Position numbers and translations under genes: made by a program. A model generated the notes under the pieces. The model was not told the DNA's origin. It saw nothing but the letters and a program-made list of their open reading frames with translations, and did no database searches. From Anniella stebbinsi (taxonomy: Eukaryota > Chordata > Lepidosauria > Squamata > Anniellidae): a DNA stretch of 64,000 nt. The stretch is taken from assembly GCA_029215795.1 (NCBI GenBank), contig JARDYH010000003.1, positions 94,892,609 through 94,956,608 of the forward strand, given 5' to 3'. This document shows positions 50,304-61,790 of the stretch, one piece after another; the stretch's first letter is position 1, and each line of letters begins with the position of its first letter.

Positions 50304-51239
50304 AGGTAGTTAGACCCTGTTTATACAGCGCTATACTGACATGATTGTGACCACCATTATAGCTGATTCCACACCAATATGGTTATATACAATGTTTGCC
50401 ACCCATGTGGCTCTTCCTGATGGCATGTTTAGACAATATGCAAGTAAGATTAGCCCTTTGGGGGGTGCATAGCATGTTTTACAAAAACTCTGTTAGAAAG
50501 AAGAGAGGGCCTCACATGAGGAAATGTTATTACAATGGGTTTTTTTCTTTTAGAAAAATCCATGCACATTGAAAACTAGTGCATAAAGGAAAAGGCTCTG
50601 TGTACAGGGATTTATTTATTTATTTATTTATTTATCTATTGTTGTAAAGGAGCATTCAGACAGGAAATGACATAATGACTGAAATGCTTGAGAAGCCGGC
50701 TTACCATTTCAGGGAGATGGAACTAGAGTTCAGTTAGTGGTCACAAGCCTATGAATCATGCAGGTGTGGTTCAGTGTGGAATAAAGAGGACAAATAGTTA
50801 CTGCTATGCCAAGTCATAGTGTTTCCCTAACCGTCCTATGTCTTTTTCAGTCCCAAGATGGAGAGAATGATTTGGAGTTTAAAATAAGCCAGAATCCTGC
50901 TATTCCATTCCCCAACATAATGATGGTTTAAATGTTTCAACTCTAAAAATTCTTCACTATTTTAAGCCCTGTGCCTGTACTTTTAGGACATTGGACACTG
51001 ACTAATACTCTTACGTTGTCAACAACAGCTTGATTTTATTTCTATTGATTCTGCTTCTGAGGGCTGGTTGATATAGCTAATGTCTGTCCACATGGTGAAG
51101 CATTGCACACATATCACCCAACCTGTGAACAGTGTAGAATGTCTATATTCTGCATCCCTGCTTGATCTCTGCAACCCTTCCGTCCCTTTTTTGAGAAGGG
51201 AAAATTGCAGGGATTGAGCATAATTGAGTATAATTGAGC

Positions 51240-51345
51240 CTCCAGGACTACAACTCCCAGGATTCCTAACTATTGGTCATGCTGGCTGTGGTAGATGGGA
51301 GTTGAAGCCCAAAACATCTGGAGGGCACCAGGTTGGAGAGGACTG
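51240..51345. repeat. Hairpin repeat, gactacaactcccag type
   Basis: The left arm ggactacaactcccagg and right arm gatgggagttgaagccc are imperfectly complementary, followed by acatctggagggcaccaggt. It belongs to the same family as 12645-12740. Confidence 0.6.
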
Positions 51346-51383
51346 TGCTACATTCTATGTGTGGGGAGGGGCAGATACATAGG

Positions 51384-51809
51384 CAGGGATGTCGGAGAAA
51401 TCTGGAACAGAATCAAATAAACTCAGTTTTCTATGGATCTGATCCACCAGTTCGATGGCGGATCAGTGTTTCCCAAATCACATGGAATCCATGGGCTTGT
51501 GGAATGTTTTTACACAACTTTACTCTTACAACAATATGTAAAACCCAAACCAAAAAACCAAAACCATCCACTGGCTGAAAATGTGTGTTTCTCTCATAGG
51601 ATAATGCATGAAAATGCCAGTTTGGGGTGATATACTCAAGTGGGGGGGGGGATTTTCACATTTTCACAAGTGCAAATATGTGCAAATACAAATCTGTGCA
51701 AATTTGGGAAATTGGGAAAAATCCAATTCTGTCAATGAATGGAACGGAAGGCACGTGACAATCCACGAAACACAAAGAGAATGGATTTGACAACTTCTGT
51801 ACATCCCTT
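51384..51809. mobile_element. AGGGATG-family element
   Basis: 426 bp, starts CAGGGATG and ends CATCCCTT. The flanks TACATAGG (51376-51383) and TACACAGG (51810-51817) match at 7 of 8 positions. The interior has gtgcaaatatgtgcaaatac. Confidence 0.7.
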
Positions 51810-52589
51810 TACACAGGTCTACCATGTGAACAGAATTTACAGCTATAGCAGTTTGGGCGTGGGGGTGGTCTGGATAGTCAATGAAGTGTACTAGGTGTTA
51901 GGCATGAGGAAACGGCGAATTCTATGAAATACCCTATTCCGCATTTGGCTTGCCTCACTGCGGGGGGTCATTGCAAGTGTTTGAGGCAAATGAGGAGACA
52001 TTCCTCAAGCCCCCCAGCATTGGTGGGGCTTTAGTGGTGCCTCAGCTGGAGGACAGACCTTCTGGGCAACATTAGCCTTTGGGCGGGGGGAGGGGCTCCA
52101 CCCAGCATCTTTGAAGCATGGCTCCCTCCCTCCCTCCCTGTATGCTGTATGGGTGTTCACCTGGTCGCTCTTTTGAGGGCCATGCAGTATATTTTTGGCA
52201 CACAGACCAGTTGGCTTTCTGTGTGTCTTGTCTCCTGCTTCACACTGTAAGTGAGCTGGGAGTGTCTTAGGTTGAATTGGTGGGTTTTCTTTGGGTTCAG
52301 CTGCTCATATTCCCCTAGATAGAATAGTTTGAGCAGGCTATGTTTATCTGGATAGGGATGGTGATAATTTTGAAGCGTCATTGGTGCTGACAGATAATGC
52401 CTGAGGGGTTCCACAGAGGGTTTCATGGCCCCAGTGGGGGAATAAGGATTGCCTGTGGGGCCATCTCCCTTCACACACCTGATGTTTTGCAACCCAGGGG
52501 GCTGTGGCAAGGGATATCCCCACTTTCCCCAAATGAGGAAATTCTGAGGGGTGCAAATTCTATAATCGACATCCAGCAGGCAAAGAATG

Positions 52590-52740
52590 ATTCAACGATG
52601 ACATTGACATATACTGGAATAGCCGTCCAGGGATCCCCCTTTGCAGATCAAATTTAATAAATGTGGCCTGATTTTCAATCCATATAGTTGTGTCATCGCT
52701 TTGTTGTCTCGCCTCCTTCAATCACAATGAGCAACACACC
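52590..52740 (+). mobile_element. Fragment related to the Ngaro-like 3' end
   Basis: Around AATAAA at 52656-52661 the + strand reads tttgcagatc, AATAAATGTGGCC, then AGTTGTGTC and GTTGTCTCGCC. The minus strand of the 2.8 kb element end reads tctgcagatc, AATAAAATGTGGCC, AGTTGTCTC and TTTCGTCC in the same order and spacing. This suggests a second, opposite-orientation copy of a related element end. How far it extends upstream (possibly to about 51950) is unclear. No coding remnant was recognised. Confidence 0.5.
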
Positions 52741-52873
52741 ACAAACTAAAATGTGAGAACTGTCAATTTTTTTCAGGGGTAACGACACACTTGCAAATTT
52801 AGAAAACAATGTATGATAAATAATAAAAGTATGTATGGCCTTACCTTTAAAAACAACCTTTTCTCCATTGCAG

Positions 52874-52946
52874 ATGATATATTCTTACTTCCGACGGCAA
52901 GAGATGAAAGAAATCCTTTGGTGTATGGGGTCTTCACTACCACCAG
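52874..52946 (+). CDS. SEMA3D: SEMA3D coding exon with one extra codon
   Basis: This exon is 73 nt, phase 1 to 2. It encodes (H)DIFLLPTARDERNP and LVYGVFTTT and ends with AG of a split Ser codon. The DIFLLPT...RDERNPxVYGVFTTT string is diagnostic of SEMA3D. The family exon is usually 70 nt. The extra 3 nt correspond to an alanine between Thr and Arg (LPT-A-RDER), so the frame is kept. The acceptor ttgcag ends at 52873 and donor gtatat starts at 52947, a slightly weak donor. The family length is recalled knowledge and should be checked by alignment. Confidence 0.92.
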
Positions 52947-54166
52947 GTATATTTTAGCTTCAAGCCCAATTTGTACACAAACCAAAAACGCAGCTTCCTG
53001 TCTACCCCTTGCTGGATTACATGACAACACTAGGCCTCAAATTGTATTATAATAAATATTATTTTACCTCTTTATAACAGCTCTAGGAGGAAAGGGTAGG
53101 CAGAGAAGCAGAGACTTGCTCAATGCCACCTAGTGAGATCCGATGGGTGTGGCGGCTAGAGTGTTGGGTTTAGATGTGGAAGATCAAAGGTCATATCCAG
53201 GCCCCAGCTATGAAGCTCACTGTGTGGCCACGGACAAGTCACGTTCTCTTTGCCGAACATGTACCTCACTGGCATGTTTTGAAGCGATAATGCAATTCTG
53301 AGCTCCGTGGGGGAAAGGCAAGATACAAATATAGCATGTGGCCAACATCCAAGGCCAGTGCTCCATTGAGTATTTTAAACAAGCTCTCACATTGGATCCC
53401 TTCTGTTCTGCAAGCTTTAAACAAAAGGCTTCTCAGCAAGGCTTGGGAGGGGGCGTTACACAAACCAATATTTCAGGCCTTCAGCACAGGGAAAAAAACA
53501 GCAGTTAAGAGTAGCAAAACAGTGGGACTAGGTGGCTTAACCTTTTCTCTTCCCTGCATTTGTCCGTTCAATATTTTCTCCGTGTGCAAGCTGATTTTCT
53601 CCCCGGAGGGGAAAATAATCAGGGGCCCTGCAGATAATAAGGTAGCTGAGAAGTATGAATGGAAACACAACAGGAAGGGTAAGAGTTACAAAGCCCCCAC
53701 CACATCCTTATCACAGCCTCTGATGCTGCCTTTTCTATGGTATGATGAATCAGTCTGTTCCCAGCTTGTCTCACTTTGCACATGTCATCACCCATAAATC
53801 TATCCCATCCCATTTCTTCAGTAATCCTCCATTAAAAAAAAAATCTGCAGGAAATGTTGCATTGAAATACATAGCTTGAACATAGTTTCTTTCAAAATAT
53901 GCATTTTTAAAAGGTATTTTAATAGGCGTTTTTGAGTCAAGAAATGCATTGGATCTCTAAGTTCTGATCCGCAGATTCAACTGGGAGGTGCGGATCATAT
54001 CCATTCATGTTGGAACTTGCAAAGATCATATTCTTTAAGCATCCCAACTTTAAAGATGTTTTAAATAAAGGAAGCCAGGAAAGAGTTCCCAACTGCATCA
54101 TTCATATTTCAACTGTCTTTGAAATAAGGGGTCCGTGCTGAACATCGTATGCTTCTGTTCTTCCAG
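52947..54166 (+). other. SEMA3D: SEMA3D short intron
   Basis: This 1.2 kb intron holds a diverged SINE copy at about 53130-53342. From 53343 to the acceptor nothing else was recognised. Confidence 0.75.
53130..53342 (+). mobile_element. Diverged Sauria-like SINE
   Basis: The sequence reads ggtgtggcggctagagtgtt, gatgtggaagatcaaaggtc, cagctatgaagctcactgtg and gggaaaggcaagatacaaat, which follow the order of the Sauria SINE head, body and tail. The 70 bp before it (53060-53128) look like a degraded MIR-type core (agcagagacttgctcaatgcc). Confidence 0.55.
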
Positions 54167-54311
54167 CTCTGTATTCAAGGGTTCTGCCATTTGTGTGTAC
54201 AGCATGGCTGACATCAGAGCAGTTTTCAATGGACATTATGCCCATAAGGAGAGTGTGGACCACCGGTGGGTTCAATATGATGGCCGGATTCCATACCCCA
54301 GGCCTGGTACG
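54167..54311 (+). CDS. SEMA3D: SEMA3D coding exon (last in window), Sema domain
   Basis: This exon is 145 nt. It completes a split Ser and ends in phase 0. It encodes [42 protein letters not shown] and [19 protein letters not shown] and [10 protein letters not shown] are core class 3 motifs, and the [10 protein letters not shown] / [14 protein letters not shown] wording is SEMA3D-like. His replaces the usual Pro in the FNGP-(F/Y)AHKE motif. The acceptor cttccag ends at 54166 and donor gtaggt starts at 54312. The next exon should begin with Cys. I could not find it in the remaining 9.7 kb, so it is probably beyond the window. Confidence 0.93.
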
Positions 54312-54996
54312 GTAGGTGTCCTTTCCCCACCACGATTTGGCCTTCTCTATAAACGTTGTCACTTCTTCAGTGGCCCGAATGAATAATGTGTAGATTCCCC
54401 CCCTTCCAGGATGTTTTAAATTATCTTTTCGCCCCTTGCTCACGTTGACAGCTCATGTTGCTGCCTACCTTTCAAAAACAAAACAGAAAACGTTCTTCCG
54501 CTTCTTCAAGATAACAGTTGCCAGACTGGCAATTTCCTGGTTGTCTCTCAAACTCTGCTCCTCTGATCTTTGGCTGCATTACTGTGGGGAGGTAGGGACC
54601 GTCTCTGAGCCATCAGCACCTCATTCAATAGAATAATGCTTTGCTTTGTCAAGCATTAAAGTATGAATGTATGTGCCTTAAACCTTGGGGTTCTGTTTTG
54701 CTTTTGCTGTCTCTATTTCTGATAATTTCCTTAGATGTGACTATTAAGTTTGACCCTTTACTTGTATAACTTGTTGTGGAATAATATAAAGAAATAGTGT
54801 TTGGCATTTTTAAGATATGGTAAGGAATGTTTGAGTTGTGGGAGGAAAAGAATTGGGCTTATTGTGAAGAAAAAGCTCTAGATATTGAGTTGTTAAATAT
54901 TCTATGGTTGTATATAGTTGACAGTTTTGTCAAAGACATAAGCTGTAATCCTGTGCACACTTACCTGGGAGTAACATGCATTGAACACATTGGGAC

Positions 54997-55400
54997 TGGG
55001 ATGGGAGAATCACGGATACCCGAGTTCGTTGAGATTCTCCAAACTCCACTTCGTAGCTTGCTTCATCTCACTCCATTCTCATTTGTAACCTAGATTTCCC
55101 CCCCCCCCCCATTCAAATGGGGAAGTGTACATTTCCAATGGGACAACTGTGCATTCAGATGGGAAAAGTGCACATTTGGATGCACATTTTCCACCATTGA
55201 TTAAACTGGGAAATTGTGTTTTTTGAAATCTGCACATTTTAAAATGTGCGTATTTCAAAATACACGTTTCAAATATAATTGCAAGTTTGGGAATTTGCAA
55301 ACATGTCTTGAGAAAATGGTGCTCCGGTTTCCATTCAGGGTTGTGAATGCGGGAAGTTCAAATGATCTGTATACTGAAGTGGAATTCTTGTGCATCCCTG
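54997..55400. mobile_element. AGGGATG-family element with perfect duplication
   Basis: 404 bp, starts TGGGATGG and ends CATCCCTG. It is flanked by perfect 8-mers ATTGGGAC at 54989-54996 and 55401-55408. The interior has a poly-C run and tgcgtatttcaaaatacacg-like strings. It is noncoding; overlapping open frames on both strands are chance. Confidence 0.82.
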
Positions 55401-55960
55401 ATTGGGACTTCCTTTTGAGTAAACGTGAGGGATGCACAAGCAATCTTTTGTTTACTCTGAAAGGGGCTTGATCCTTTGTGTACGCTCCATGCTCATGCAC
55501 AAAGAATCCATGGTTTGTGCACATCCCAAGCAAGTGCATGCAAAATATTCCCAGGCACTTGATGTGCTCATCATTATCTTCACCAATGCCCTCTCTCCCT
55601 TCCCTTTTCCCACACAGGCTCCCAAATGCACATGGGTCAGGACAGGGGGCGTAAAACAGTGGTGATGGTGGTGGCGGCAGCGAGGGGCTTCTGAACCTTG
55701 GTGGATCATCACATTCCTGCCAGTAGGCCATGGGGAATACATGGCAAGCTTTGTGTCTACTCAGCAATGGTTGAGTAACTAATTAGAAGCTCTTGCTTTC
55801 TTCGTGAGCAGGCTTCTTTTCGATTACTCGTGGCACCCCAAGTAAGCATGCATGTGTAGTATTGTTTGGGAGTAAGCCCCATTGGATATAGTGGGACTTA
55901 CTTTTAAGTAAAGGATTGCACGGTTGAAATTGTTGAGTTGTCATTGTCCATGACAAACAT

Positions 55961-55961
<1 letters not shown>

Positions 55962-55997
<36 letters not shown>
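55962..55997. repeat. (GT)n microsatellite
   Basis: About 18 GT units. Confidence 0.97.
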
Positions 55998-55998
<1 letters not shown>

Positions 55999-56711
55999 AC
56001 CATGGTTTCTCGGCAACTGGTTGCAAGCACTATCTTGGAAACACTGAAACAAGCCTCTGGAACCGTGACAAGGGCTATTGTAATAGATATGTGTACAAAC
56101 TGGTGTGATGGATACCTACTGGACAGTGTCCATGACACTAATCAGTAATCCCTGCCTGCCCCTCTCCCTGGAACATTTTTGGAATGCTTTGGAAAAGGGG
56201 GAGTTACCACATGAAAGAATAGATACAGATCCATGAAAGCCTTTAAAAACAACGTGTGGTTTGTGGTCAGGAAAATGTTTTCCTAAGAGAGTAATCCTAA
56301 ACCCTCTAAAGGGGGGGGATAGGTTATTTCAGATACCTAAATCCAAGATTGGAGATGGCATGCCAACCTCAGTCCCAGGACTCCTAATGCTCCTCACCCC
56401 CTCTGCCAAGCACTCCAAAAATGTGAGCTTGGATAGAGGAGACAGAGGGTGGGATTCTGTGGGTGGGGAGGAGAGGGGACTGGGAAGCAGAGACACAAAT
56501 TATCCCCAGCCTCCATCCCTCCCCCTCCCCAGAGCCCTTGCCAGACAGGTGAAAACACTCATCTAGGTAAAATACAGAGCGTGGGGAGAGGATTTGCATA
56601 GGATTCCCAGCAACCTCTGTATTTGGAGGCTGACAGGATTTCCGATAGGAATGTGCCCTAAAGGATCTTTTTGGTGATAAGGGTAGCTTGGCTTCCATGC
56701 TGGGTTGTAAT

Positions 56712-57240
56712 TGGGAGGGGCCTTAGCTAGGCTGACAATCTGAAAAGGAGGACAGGGCTCATATAACTTTAACAGTTGTAGAGAAAAGGGAATTTCAATC
56801 AGTGTCATTTGTATGAAATTAGTTCCTGGTGATATTCCCTCTTCATCACAACAGTTAAAGTTGCAGAGCCCTGCCTTCTTTTGTATATGGTCACTCTAGT
56901 ATAGTGCCTGCACCTTTAACAGTTGTGATGAAGAGGGAATATCACCAGGAACTAATTGCATACAAATGACACCTGCTGAAATTCCCTTTTCTCTACAACT
57001 GTTAAAGTTATATGAGCCCTGTCCTCCTTTTCAGATGGTCAGCCTAGCCTTAGCTCAGTGGTCGAGTGCATGCTTTGCATGCAAAAGGTCCTGGGTTCAA
57101 TCCACAGAATCTCCAGGTAAGGTCAGAGAAGAATCCCCCTTGAAACCCTGGAGGGCCATTGTTGCTAGTCAACGTTTACAATACTGGACAAAATGGAGCA
57201 ACGGTCTGGCTCAGTACAGGAAAGCTTCCTATGTTCCTAT
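56712..57240 (+). mobile_element. tRNA-Ala-like SINE split by a MITE
   Basis: The head gggaggggccttagc (to 56727) resumes after the MITE as gccttagctcagtggtcgag, ctttgcatgcaaaaggtcc and gggttcaatcc. The body has gaaaccctggagggcc and ggtctggctcagtac, and the tail is agcttcctatgttcctat. A and B boxes are tRNA-Ala-like. The same SINE type is common in reptile DNA to my knowledge. The MITE at 56728-57046 duplicated 8 bp of the head on insertion. Confidence 0.75.
56728..57046. mobile_element. hAT-like palindromic MITE, copy 1
   Basis: 319 bp with inverted ends TAGGCTGAC and GTCAGCCTA. It is flanked by a perfect 8-bp duplication GCCTTAGC at 56720-56727 and 57047-57054. The arms (ctgaaaaggaggacagggct / agccctgtcctccttttcag) are near-complementary. 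There is no coding capacity. The 8-bp duplication and TAG-N-G start fit the hAT superfamily. Confidence 0.88.
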
Positions 57241-57850
57241 ATTTCATGAGGCAGTCTGAAGAATCTTCCTCTGAGGAGGAAAAAGGGGCAGAAACTGCAG
57301 CTTTACCCATTCCCCAGGACTTACCGGAGGAGGAGGAACAGCAGGGAGGTTCCTCAGAAGAGCCCCAGGAAAGCCACCCTCTCCCACCCCCTGTTTCTAA
57401 TGAGGAAGACTCGGGGCCTGAAGGGGTTTGTCCAGTAACTCCCCAGCAAAGGCGGCAGCTCAAACGGGCGGAGAAAGCTAAGCCCACAAGGCGAAGCATG
57501 AGACTGAGAAAACAGAGCACAGCTGATGCAAGCCTTAAGTTAGATAATGAAGAAATTGCATGCAGCTGTGAACAAGGCTCAAACAAAGTATATAAGGGGG
57601 AGGAGGCAGAAGCTAAGATTCGTTGAGAACAACCGACGTATTCGGCTCTTGACATCCTACGTGATCTCGGATCAGAACCTGTGGACTGAACACCCGGCTG
57701 ACTGTTGCTTTGGACCCTGGACCCTGGACTCTGGAAACCTGGTTTGACCTTTGGCTTCGACAACTAGACTGACGGAACTACTGGCGTGACCCTGGCGATT
57801 GGTAATTGGATTTTCGAACTGCAAATAAAACCCTTTAAACAATTAAGGCC
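57241..57850 (+). mobile_element. LTR-like block with TATA box and poly(A) signal
   Basis: TATATAAG at 57589-57596 and AATAAA at 57824-57829 are 235 bp apart, as in the U3-R part of an LTR. Upstream an open frame encodes a Glu-rich then Arg/Lys-rich stretch (SSEEEKGAE, RRSMRLRK). I could not find a matching second LTR, primer-binding site or pol. A solo LTR or promoter-bearing retroelement fragment is possible. Confidence 0.3.
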
Positions 57851-57971
57851 TGGCATTTTTCCCAGACATTCTTAGATAAGGGAGTTGGCAGGCTTCCTAG
57901 ATCAAGCGTAGTAAATACGACACAGGATGAATAGCAGCTATAGCTCACAACACCAGTGGAGGCATTTTTAA

Positions 57972-58197
57972 GATAATGGCTCAATTTGGACGACACGATA
58001 GTCAATGGTGGGTTGACTAACCCTCACGCTAACCCTAGGGGGCACTCCCCACACAACATGGTAATAAATAATCAACTGTGGTGTGGATGAGGATCAGCAC
58101 TGAGTTGACTATGGCAGCATTCGGATGACACAATAGTCAAAACAACTGAGGATTGTTTCCCCCACACCAGTTGTTTATTGTGTCGTCCGAATTGAGT
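57972..58197. mobile_element. Diverged MITE-like element (third of three related)
   Basis: The inverted ends are ctcaatttggacgacacgat and attgtgtcgtccgaattgag. There is an internal partial repeat (cggatgacacaatagtcaa). It is noncoding. Confidence 0.6.
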
Positions 58198-58484
58198 CTA
58201 AGTAACTTGATTCACAAGAAAAGATGTGTGTGTGTATGTGATTTGCTGTGGCAAAGATACACACATACAGCTGGTTACTAATTGATGTTTGCAGTGTATG
58301 CAGGGAAGTTAAAACTAAAATCGTCACCAGTGAGATTAAGAGGACCTCTCAGGGCAGAATGGTTCTCCTTGTTTAAAGTTCTTGAGCAACTGGTAGCATA
58401 TTAAGGACAACAAACAAATGTGCTGTGATATGTATTTTCTTGCATGTCTAATTGCCAAAGATGCAGTTGACTTCCTTGAGTCCA

Positions 58485-58786
58485 TAGGCTGACCCTATGA
58501 AAAGGAGGACAGGGCTCATGTCACTTTAACAGTTGTAGAGAAAAGGGAATTTCAGCCAGTGTCATTTTATGCAATTAGTTCCTGGTGATATTCCCTCTTC
58601 ATCACAACAGTTAAAGTTGCAGAGCCCTGCCTTCTTTTGTATACTGTCTGCAACTTTAACTGTTATGATGTAGAGGGAATTTCTCCAGGAACTAATTGCA
58701 TACAAATGTCACCGGCTGAAATTTCCTTTTCTCTACAACTGTTAAAGTTACATGAGCCCAGTCCTCCTTTTCATATGATCAGCCTA
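58485..58786. mobile_element. hAT-like palindromic MITE, copy 2
   Basis: 302 bp, ends TAGGCTGACC and GATCAGCCTA, with the same aaaaggaggacagggctcat arms as copy 1. The 8-mer TCCTTGAG occurs at 58473-58480 and 58787-58794. The left copy is separated from the element by four extra bases (tcca), perhaps a small end rearrangement. Confidence 0.82.
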
Positions 58787-59334
58787 TCCTTGAGACATTT
58801 TTAAACACTCTTTTTACAAAGAAGTGGGATATTTTTATATTTAAAAATTGTTCTGTTCAGCTGGCTTTATCTCCTAAGTAAACAATGCCACTTAGTACAT
58901 GTGCTTTGAGAGACTACTTTGACATTCCGACTTTTGACAAAATATTTCCTGTGGCACTTTGCATCAGGGAGAAAGAAACTTCTGCTAAAATGGCCCCGCT
59001 ATTGATGATGGGATGCCAAGTGATACTTCCGTGCTGATGCTCATCTTCTTCCATAATGTTCCCTGAGCATTGTTTGACTGCCCTCTAGTGTTTTTTCAGA
59101 GACCGTCATTGATCAAGTCTACCATGTGGGACAGAATAGACATTACACCTGTCTTTTCTATGGAATTTATTTTGAAGCAACCTCATGGCTTTCCTTGTAA
59201 ATGTACCTTTTTCTCCTGTGCAAAAATCGGCTCTTAGAATTCACTTCCCACCCCTGAAAAAAGGAGCTATGTAAATTAATTTCATTTTATCAGTGATCTG
59301 ATGTATGAAAGTTAATTTATTGTATTCTAGCTGA

Positions 59335-61790
59335 TATACCCGGCGTTGCTCAGGCCCCCTAAGATATATCTGTGAGGTAATCATCTTAAAGTAGTAGGCC
59401 GGTATGAGGCCTGTGAAGTAACTTTAAAATGAATTAAATTTATTTATTTCTTTTTCCCTCTCTCTCACCCCTGACGCAGGTCAGGGCTGCCTTGAAGCCA
59501 CAGCTCTCTATGGTTAGGGTGACCATGTGAAAAGAAATACAGGGCTCCTGTATCTTTAACAGTTGAACTGAAAAGGGAATTCCAGCAGGTGTCATTTGTA
59601 TGCATGCAGCACCTGGTGAAATTCTCTCTTCATCACAACAGTTAAAGCTGCAGGTGCCCTGACCTCTTGACCAGATACAAAAGAGGACAGGGTTCCTGCA
59701 GCTTTAACCATTGTGATGAAGAGGGAATTTCACCAGATGCTGCATGTATACAAATGACACCTGCTGAAATTTCCTTTTTTATACTACTGTTAAAGATTCA
59801 GTAGCCCTGTCCTCCTTTCCATATGGTCACCATATCCATGACCCACTTGACCATCTTCTGCTTGAGGCTTTTCACGAGTGGCTGGGTTGAAAGCCTGCAC
59901 CTGCCTCGGCCCACACCTCTGAGCGACCAAGTACTCCAGTAGGAGGCTGTACTGAAGCGCTGGGGCATGCTACTGCACTTGCCCCCCTTTGTTGGGCCTA
60001 CTTTGTTGCCCCCCTTTGTTGGGCCACCGCCAGGATTTTCCTTGTCCCCACAGAAAACAAAAACTACAACTCCCGGCAAGCTTTTTACCAATGTGCCCGA
60101 CTTGCCCAATGGGACTCCTGCCGCTGAGGCTCACGAGAAGTGAAGTCTGGCCAATCCGGTCCATGCTGTACTGCACAAGCTGTGCCCGTAGGTAGGCCGT
60201 GAGGGAGCAGGCTGGCTGACTGTTAGCTTGGTCGTTGCTGTTGGCAATGGGTCTGGAGCTGCACCCGTATTCCCTCCTGCTCCTGATGGTGCCTAGCAAC
60301 GAAGGCAGCCGGCCCCAGGCACTCTCCCATTAGACCCAGGATGGCGAGCCACTTCCAGATGATGGCTGACAAAGCCCAATAAATTTTCCCTCCTGCCCAA
60401 GGCATGCTGGGAGTTGTAGGTGTAAGCCTAGGTCCCAGAATACCATGTTAAACTTTGAACACTGTCTGAGGTGTGGTGGAAGACACCTTGGAAGCAGGCC
60501 ATCTTAGTTGTGGCACCCTGGTTATGGATTCCTTTTTCCCAGGCAGGGTTGCCTAGTGACCGCATTGATGGCTTTCCAGTGCCAAGTGTATTTTTTAAAA
60601 TATATATATTTTCCAAGGTCTTTTAACTTGATGAGATTTTTTTTATGCTGCAGTGTTTTTTTCAGTTATAACTAAATCACAACATTCCAAGGCTGCTGTA
60701 GGAATTACTGAATAAAGTTCATGATTTTTATATAAATGCCTGACTATACCATTGAAACAGAAGAGTGGATGGAGGAGTGACTGATAGCTGAGGCTAGAAT
60801 GGGATGGTGGTGGTGGGGAATGAGTGACAGTTGGGGAAAGCCAGAAGGAGAACAAAGACAGTTAGCGAGAGGTCAGGAAAGTGGGGGCTGAGTTAGGGCT
60901 GAGAGAGAGTGACCTGGTTTGCATATACTGATCTGCTTTGCTAACCCATGTTTTATTTAAAGTCAGCCACTCTACATGCCGGTACTACACCTCCCAGAAT
61001 GCCTTTGGTGGCCCACAGGTGCCCACGTCCTCTGAGAGGCTGCTCTTCAATAGAGGATTGAGTAGTATTGCGAAGGAGGGGAAGTAAGCAGCTGTCAGTG
61101 GACACTCCCAGCTCCAGCCAAGTCCTGCCAGGACTGCCTCAGCCTGCACTTCTTGCCCACCAAGTGCTCCGTCAGGAGCCCGTAATGAAGAGTCGTGGGC
61201 AGCCCACCTACTTCCCCCCCTTCATTCTGGACATGCGCAGAGTGATTTCCCTTACTTCCTCTTAATGGTGAAGGCTGTGCGTGTGCTTCCCCCAGTTTCT
61301 GAGAAAACAGAGTTATCACGACGGGGGCCTTTGAGCCTCTCAAAGTCACACTGTAGTATCTAGTTATGGTTTTAAAACCACACATGGCAGGTAGGAGGAG
61401 GCACCGCAAATGGATGCAGCCCATTTATGTGGGTTGCTTCCTTTTATAAGGAATTGGGTTGACTGCTCGAGACTCACCTTAGGTATCACAATGTCTGCCA
61501 AATGCTGGTAAGTCTGGCCTCCCACCCAAGGCATACTGGGCATTCCACCCAAGGCATGCTGGGAGTTCCACCCAAGGCATGCTGGGAGTTGTAAGCATAA
61601 ACCTAGTTTTTTTATATAAATTTTTAAAAAATACTTAAACCCCCAAAATTCATGTTTTAGATTTTTTGTGGTACATTGTACAGCCAGACCTATCACCGTG
61701 TCAAATTTCAAGTTTCTAACTCATCTGGAAGTGGGTAAACATTTCCAGACATACATGACACACACATACTTTCTGCTTTACAGGTAGAGA
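59335..61790. repeat. Long dispersed repeat of unknown class
   Basis: It begins near ctgatatacccggcgttgct, an end I recall from other reptile repeats, and ends near cacatactttctgctttaca. Two parts resemble each other: 59890-59990 and 61120-61195 share the accaagt-ct-c-gt-ggag layout, and ggcatgctgggagttgta occurs at 60401 and 61554. A MITE (59515-59834) is inserted. No coding frame was recognised. Confidence 0.35.
59515..59834. mobile_element. hAT-like palindromic MITE, copy 3
   Basis: 320 bp, ends TAGGGTGACCAT and ATGGTCACCATA. The flanks tctatggt and tccatgac agree at 5 of 8 positions, so this insertion is likely older. It sits inside the long repeat at 59335-61790. Internally it has ctttaaccattgtgatgaag and related blocks shared with the other copies. 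Confidence 0.82.

Noticed and set aside
55255..55767. 170-codon minus-strand open frame
   Set aside because: It overlaps the AGGGATG-family element and simple sequence, has no recognisable motif, and the complementary strand is open as well.
57047..57115. tRNA-Ala-like sequence as a tRNA gene
   Set aside because: A and B boxes are present but the sequence runs on into a SINE body, and the head is interrupted by a MITE. There is no complete cloverleaf.
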